Below, in pieces: positions 6,863 to 8,235 of a stretch of DNA of 8,235 nucleotides. Source of the DNA: Pirellulaceae bacterium (lineage in GTDB: Bacteria; Planctomycetota; Planctomycetia; Pirellulales; Pirellulaceae); contig JADLDX010000163.1 of assembly GCA_020846515.1 (NCBI GenBank), positions 1-8,235 of the forward strand, given 5' to 3'. The stretch's first letter is position 1, and the number at the start of each line of letters is the position of its first letter. Below the pieces are notes generated by a model. That model searched no databases. It saw only the letters and a program-made list of their open reading frames with translations, and had not been told where the DNA came from. The position numbers and the translations under genes were made by a program.

Positions 6863-7113
6863 ATAGGTGTGGTTCCTTACTAGTCCCATTCTAACCACTG
6901 GAAAATGCCAGCGAAACACCAGGCATTTCGTGCGGAGTCTTTTCTCGAGTGGATATTGGGCTGGGGCCAACGACCGTTCGTTTTGCGGTGGGGAATCCGG
7001 CTGGAATTTCGGGCGGTATCTACTGGACCGACGCGGTTGATTGAGGTTATAAGGTTTGATCGAACGACTCTCGCGGCGACTGAAAAAATAACGCACATAT
7101 TGGGATCGATAGC
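6863..7113. other. Divergent spacer between PSCyt/PSD1 and amidohydrolase genes
   Basis: These 251 bases must contain the start signals for two opposite transcription units. On the minus strand TAGAAT could be a -10 close to the PSCyt/PSD1 ribosome site, but I see no convincing -35 at the right distance. On the plus strand TATAAG near 7050 also lacks a -35 partner. No palindrome or repeat of note was found. The frame open on the minus strand across this region is judged non-coding. Confidence 0.45.
6874..6878 (-). promoter_or_regulatory. Ribosome binding site deciding the PSCyt/PSD1 start
   Basis: AAGGA lies 11 bases upstream of the ATG at 6862 and downstream of the alternative in-frame ATG at 6889. 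It therefore supports the shorter protein, whose first residues form a normal signal peptide. Confidence 0.6.
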
Positions 7114-7968
7114 ATGATCGTTGACGTTCACAGCCACGCATGGACTTACCCAGAGCATTTCAGCGACGACTTTCGCGCTCAAGCCACCCGAGCCAGGGCG
7201 GGGATGGAGGTGGACCTGACGGTCAAGTATGAGGAGTATCGACGCACGGCCAGTTGTGCTGACGTGTCGATAGTGTTTGGGGGCAAAGCAAAGCTGAGCG
7301 GTTTGTGGGTCGATGACCGATATGTAGCTCAGTATGTGGCGCTCGACCCGCAACGATTGATTGGATTTTTGTCGGTCGACCCGACCCAGCCAGGCTGGGA
7401 ACGCGAGATGGAGGAAGGCCATAAAGAACTTGGCATGCAAGGCATTAAATTGCTGCCGATGTACGCAGGCTTTGAACCGGTCGATGAGCGACTGGATGTG
7501 CTTTGGCGTTATGCACAGCACCACCAGTTACCCGTATTGTTGCACACCGGAACGACGTTTATTGCCCAAGCCCCGCTGGTCTGCACGCTGCCGCGGCATC
7601 TCGATGTGGTCGCCACGCGATTCCCCGACGTCAAAATCATCATGGCTCACTTGGGACATCCGTACGAAGGCGAATGCATCGTTACGGCTCGCAAACATCC
7701 GAACGTCTATTCAGACATCAGTGCGCTCCATTACCGGCCATGGCAGTTTTACAACAGCCTGATGTTGGTGCAGGAGTATGGTGTCTGGGACAAGATTCTA
7801 TTCGGCACGGATTATCCATTCACAACGGTGGATGCCACCATCGCGGGCCTGCGAAGCATGAACAATATGTTGGAAGGCAGTGCGTTACCTCGCCTAGACA
7901 CCCAGCAGATTGAACGCATGATTCATCGCGATAGTTGCGCGCTATTGGGTCTGAAGGTTAGCGCCTAA
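7114..7968 (+). CDS. Metal-dependent amidohydrolase (amidohydrolase-2 / ACMSD-like TIM barrel)
   Basis: A 284-residue cytoplasmic protein of the amidohydrolase-2 family (PF04909 type), close to the usual size. Metal-site motifs appear in order: H6-S-H8 in MIVDVHSHAW at the very N-terminus, H144 in PVLLHTGT, H179 in IIMAHLGHP, and D233 in ILFGTDYPF. The strand GIKLLPMY (110-117) is the usual barrel strand before the third metal ligand. Members hydrolyse or decarboxylate small carboxylates and ring compounds; the substrate cannot be read from sequence. There is no signal peptide. The ATG at 7114 is chosen because the HxH motif follows at once; the ribosome site is weak (GGGA about 9-10 bases upstream). 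It is divergent from the PSCyt/DUF1501 operon and stands alone. Its TAA stop lies inside the first copy of the repeat that begins at 7965. Confidence 0.92.
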   Translation: MIVDVHSHAWTYPEHFSDDFRAQATRARAGMEVDLTVKYEEYRRTASCADVSIVFGGKAKLSGLWVDDRYVAQYVALDPQRLIGFLSVDPTQPGWEREMEEGHKELGMQGIKLLPMYAGFEPVDERLDVLWRYAQHHQLPVLLHTGTTFIAQAPLVCTLPRHLDVVATRFPDVKIIMAHLGHPYEGECIVTARKHPNVYSDISALHYRPWQFYNSLMLVQEYGVWDKILFGTDYPFTTVDATIAGLRSMNNMLEGSALPRLDTQQIERMIHRDSCALLGLKVSA

Positions 7969-7993
7969 CCCTCCCAAGCGCAGCTCGGAACTA

Positions 7994-8021
7994 ACCCTCC
8001 CAAGCGCAGCTTAGGGAGGGT
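7994..8021. repeat. Hairpin 1 of the array, possible terminator
   Basis: ACCCTCCC-AAGC (7994-8005) pairs with GCTT-A-GGGAGGGT (8009-8021), leaving a 3-base loop and one bulged A at 8013. It lies 26 bases after the amidohydrolase stop codon and may serve as its transcription end, but no T-run follows on the plus strand. Confidence 0.6.
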
Positions 8022-8051
8022 CGAAAATCACGCCTTCAGCGTAGATTTTCG
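8022..8051. repeat. Hairpin 2 of the array
   Basis: CGAAAATC-ACGC (8022-8033) pairs with GCGT-A-GATTTTCG (8039-8051), with a 5-base loop and one bulged A at 8043. It abuts hairpin 1 with no base between them and has the same stem layout. Confidence 0.6.
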
Positions 8052-8149
8052 GGGAGGGTGCGTGCGCCGCAGAGGCGAGTTCGCAGCGAAGTGCTTCATG
8101 CTTTGGTTAGCACGGGAGGCCCCCTCCCCGACTGAGCTGACGCCAGTCG

Positions 8150-8187
8150 ACCCTCCCGCTGCTACGCCTGCTACGCAGCGGGAGGGT
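8150..8187. repeat. Perfect 13-bp hairpin of the array
   Basis: ACCCTCCCGCTGC (8150-8162) is perfectly complementary to GCAGCGGGAGGGT (8175-8187) around a 12-base loop. It is the longest uninterrupted stem in the array and directly follows the CGACTG/CAGTCG hairpin that ends at 8149. Confidence 0.65.
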
Positions 8188-8235
8188 TAGAACTAACCCT
8201 CCCAAGCGCAGCTTAGGGAGGGTCGAAAATCACGC

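Larger units (their letters stand above)
7965..8235. repeat. Stem-loop repeat array built on ACCCTCCC/GGGAGGGT
   Basis: The 8-mer ACCCTCCC occurs at 7968, 7994, 8150 and 8196 and its complement GGGAGGGT at 8014, 8052, 8180 and 8216. A 21-bp unit appears at 7965-7985, 7991-8011 and 8193-8213; the last two belong to 46-bp identical copies (7988-8033 and 8190-8235), the second cut by the window end. Hairpins follow one another: 7994-8021, 8022-8051, 8065-8077, 8080-8090, 8091-8113, 8114-8128, 8129-8149, 8150-8187 and 8196-8223. The array begins at the amidohydrolase stop codon. No open frame with coding character is present. It looks like a mosaic REP/BIME-like or small non-autonomous element. 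Confidence 0.8.

Noticed and set aside
6863..7141. 93-residue upstream extension of the PSCyt/PSD1 frame
   Set aside because: The extension is basic and low in hydrophobic residues, overlaps the start of the divergent amidohydrolase, and precedes both a ribosome site (6874-6878) and a normal signal peptide starting at 6862.
6880..7524. 214-codon minus-strand open frame opposite the amidohydrolase
   Set aside because: It is antisense to a gene with complete metal-site motifs and shows no family features itself.
7994..8021. Confident intrinsic terminator for the amidohydrolase
   Set aside because: The stem is strong and well placed, but no T-run follows it on the plus strand, so it is described as a repeat hairpin only.
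7965..8235. CRISPR array
   Set aside because: The repeated units are palindromic and unevenly spaced (26 and 202 bases apart) with no set of equal-length unique spacers and no cas genes.

Overview
The window looks like a piece of a planctomycete chromosome, most likely from the order Pirellulales. The reasons are the gene families present: a DUF1559 protein with a pilin-type N-terminus and an H-X9-DG motif near its end, a small lipoprotein with a transthyretin-like fold directly after it, a PSCyt1/PSCyt2/PSD1 (DUF1549/DUF1553) protein carrying two CxxCH sites, and a twin-arginine DUF1501 protein one base downstream of that. This assignment rests on recognising families, not on a database search.

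Layout from left to right. 1-114: the end of a spacer holding a long composite hairpin (5-48). 115-759 (minus): an exported redoxin/thioredoxin-fold protein with a CxxC site and its own candidate promoter. 760-1052: a spacer with a strong hairpin (874-908), a 14-bp perfect palindrome (961-974) and a GC-rich hairpin (994-1028). 1053-1481 and 1544-2515 (minus): a lipoprotein and a DUF1559 pseudopilin-like protein, probably one operon read DUF1559 first from a good promoter candidate at 2655-2683. 2516-2952: a 437-bp spacer with that promoter and three copies of a 13-bp repeat (2878-2930). 2953-4368 and 4370-6862 (minus): a two-gene, tightly coupled operon, PSCyt/PSD1 protein first and DUF1501 second. 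6863-7113: a divergent spacer. 7114-7968 (plus): a cytoplasmic metal-dependent amidohydrolase. 7965-8235: an almost gap-free array of stem-loops built on the 8-mer ACCCTCCC and its complement, with a 46-bp exact direct repeat.

How the genes work together: four of the six proteins appear to be exported (redoxin, lipoprotein, DUF1559, PSCyt/PSD1 by Sec-type or pilin-type signals) and a fifth (DUF1501) by Tat, so the minus-strand genes describe a cell-envelope region. The PSCyt/PSD1 and DUF1501 proteins form the recurrent planctomycete pair whose biochemical role is still not established. The amidohydrolase is transcribed away from them and need not be related. All six genes look intact. I see no tRNA, rRNA, CRISPR array, transposase or phage gene. 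I do not see a clearly undescribed multi-gene system; the most unusual material is the non-coding repeats, which lie in the spacers at transcription-unit ends and are absent from the short gaps within operons.
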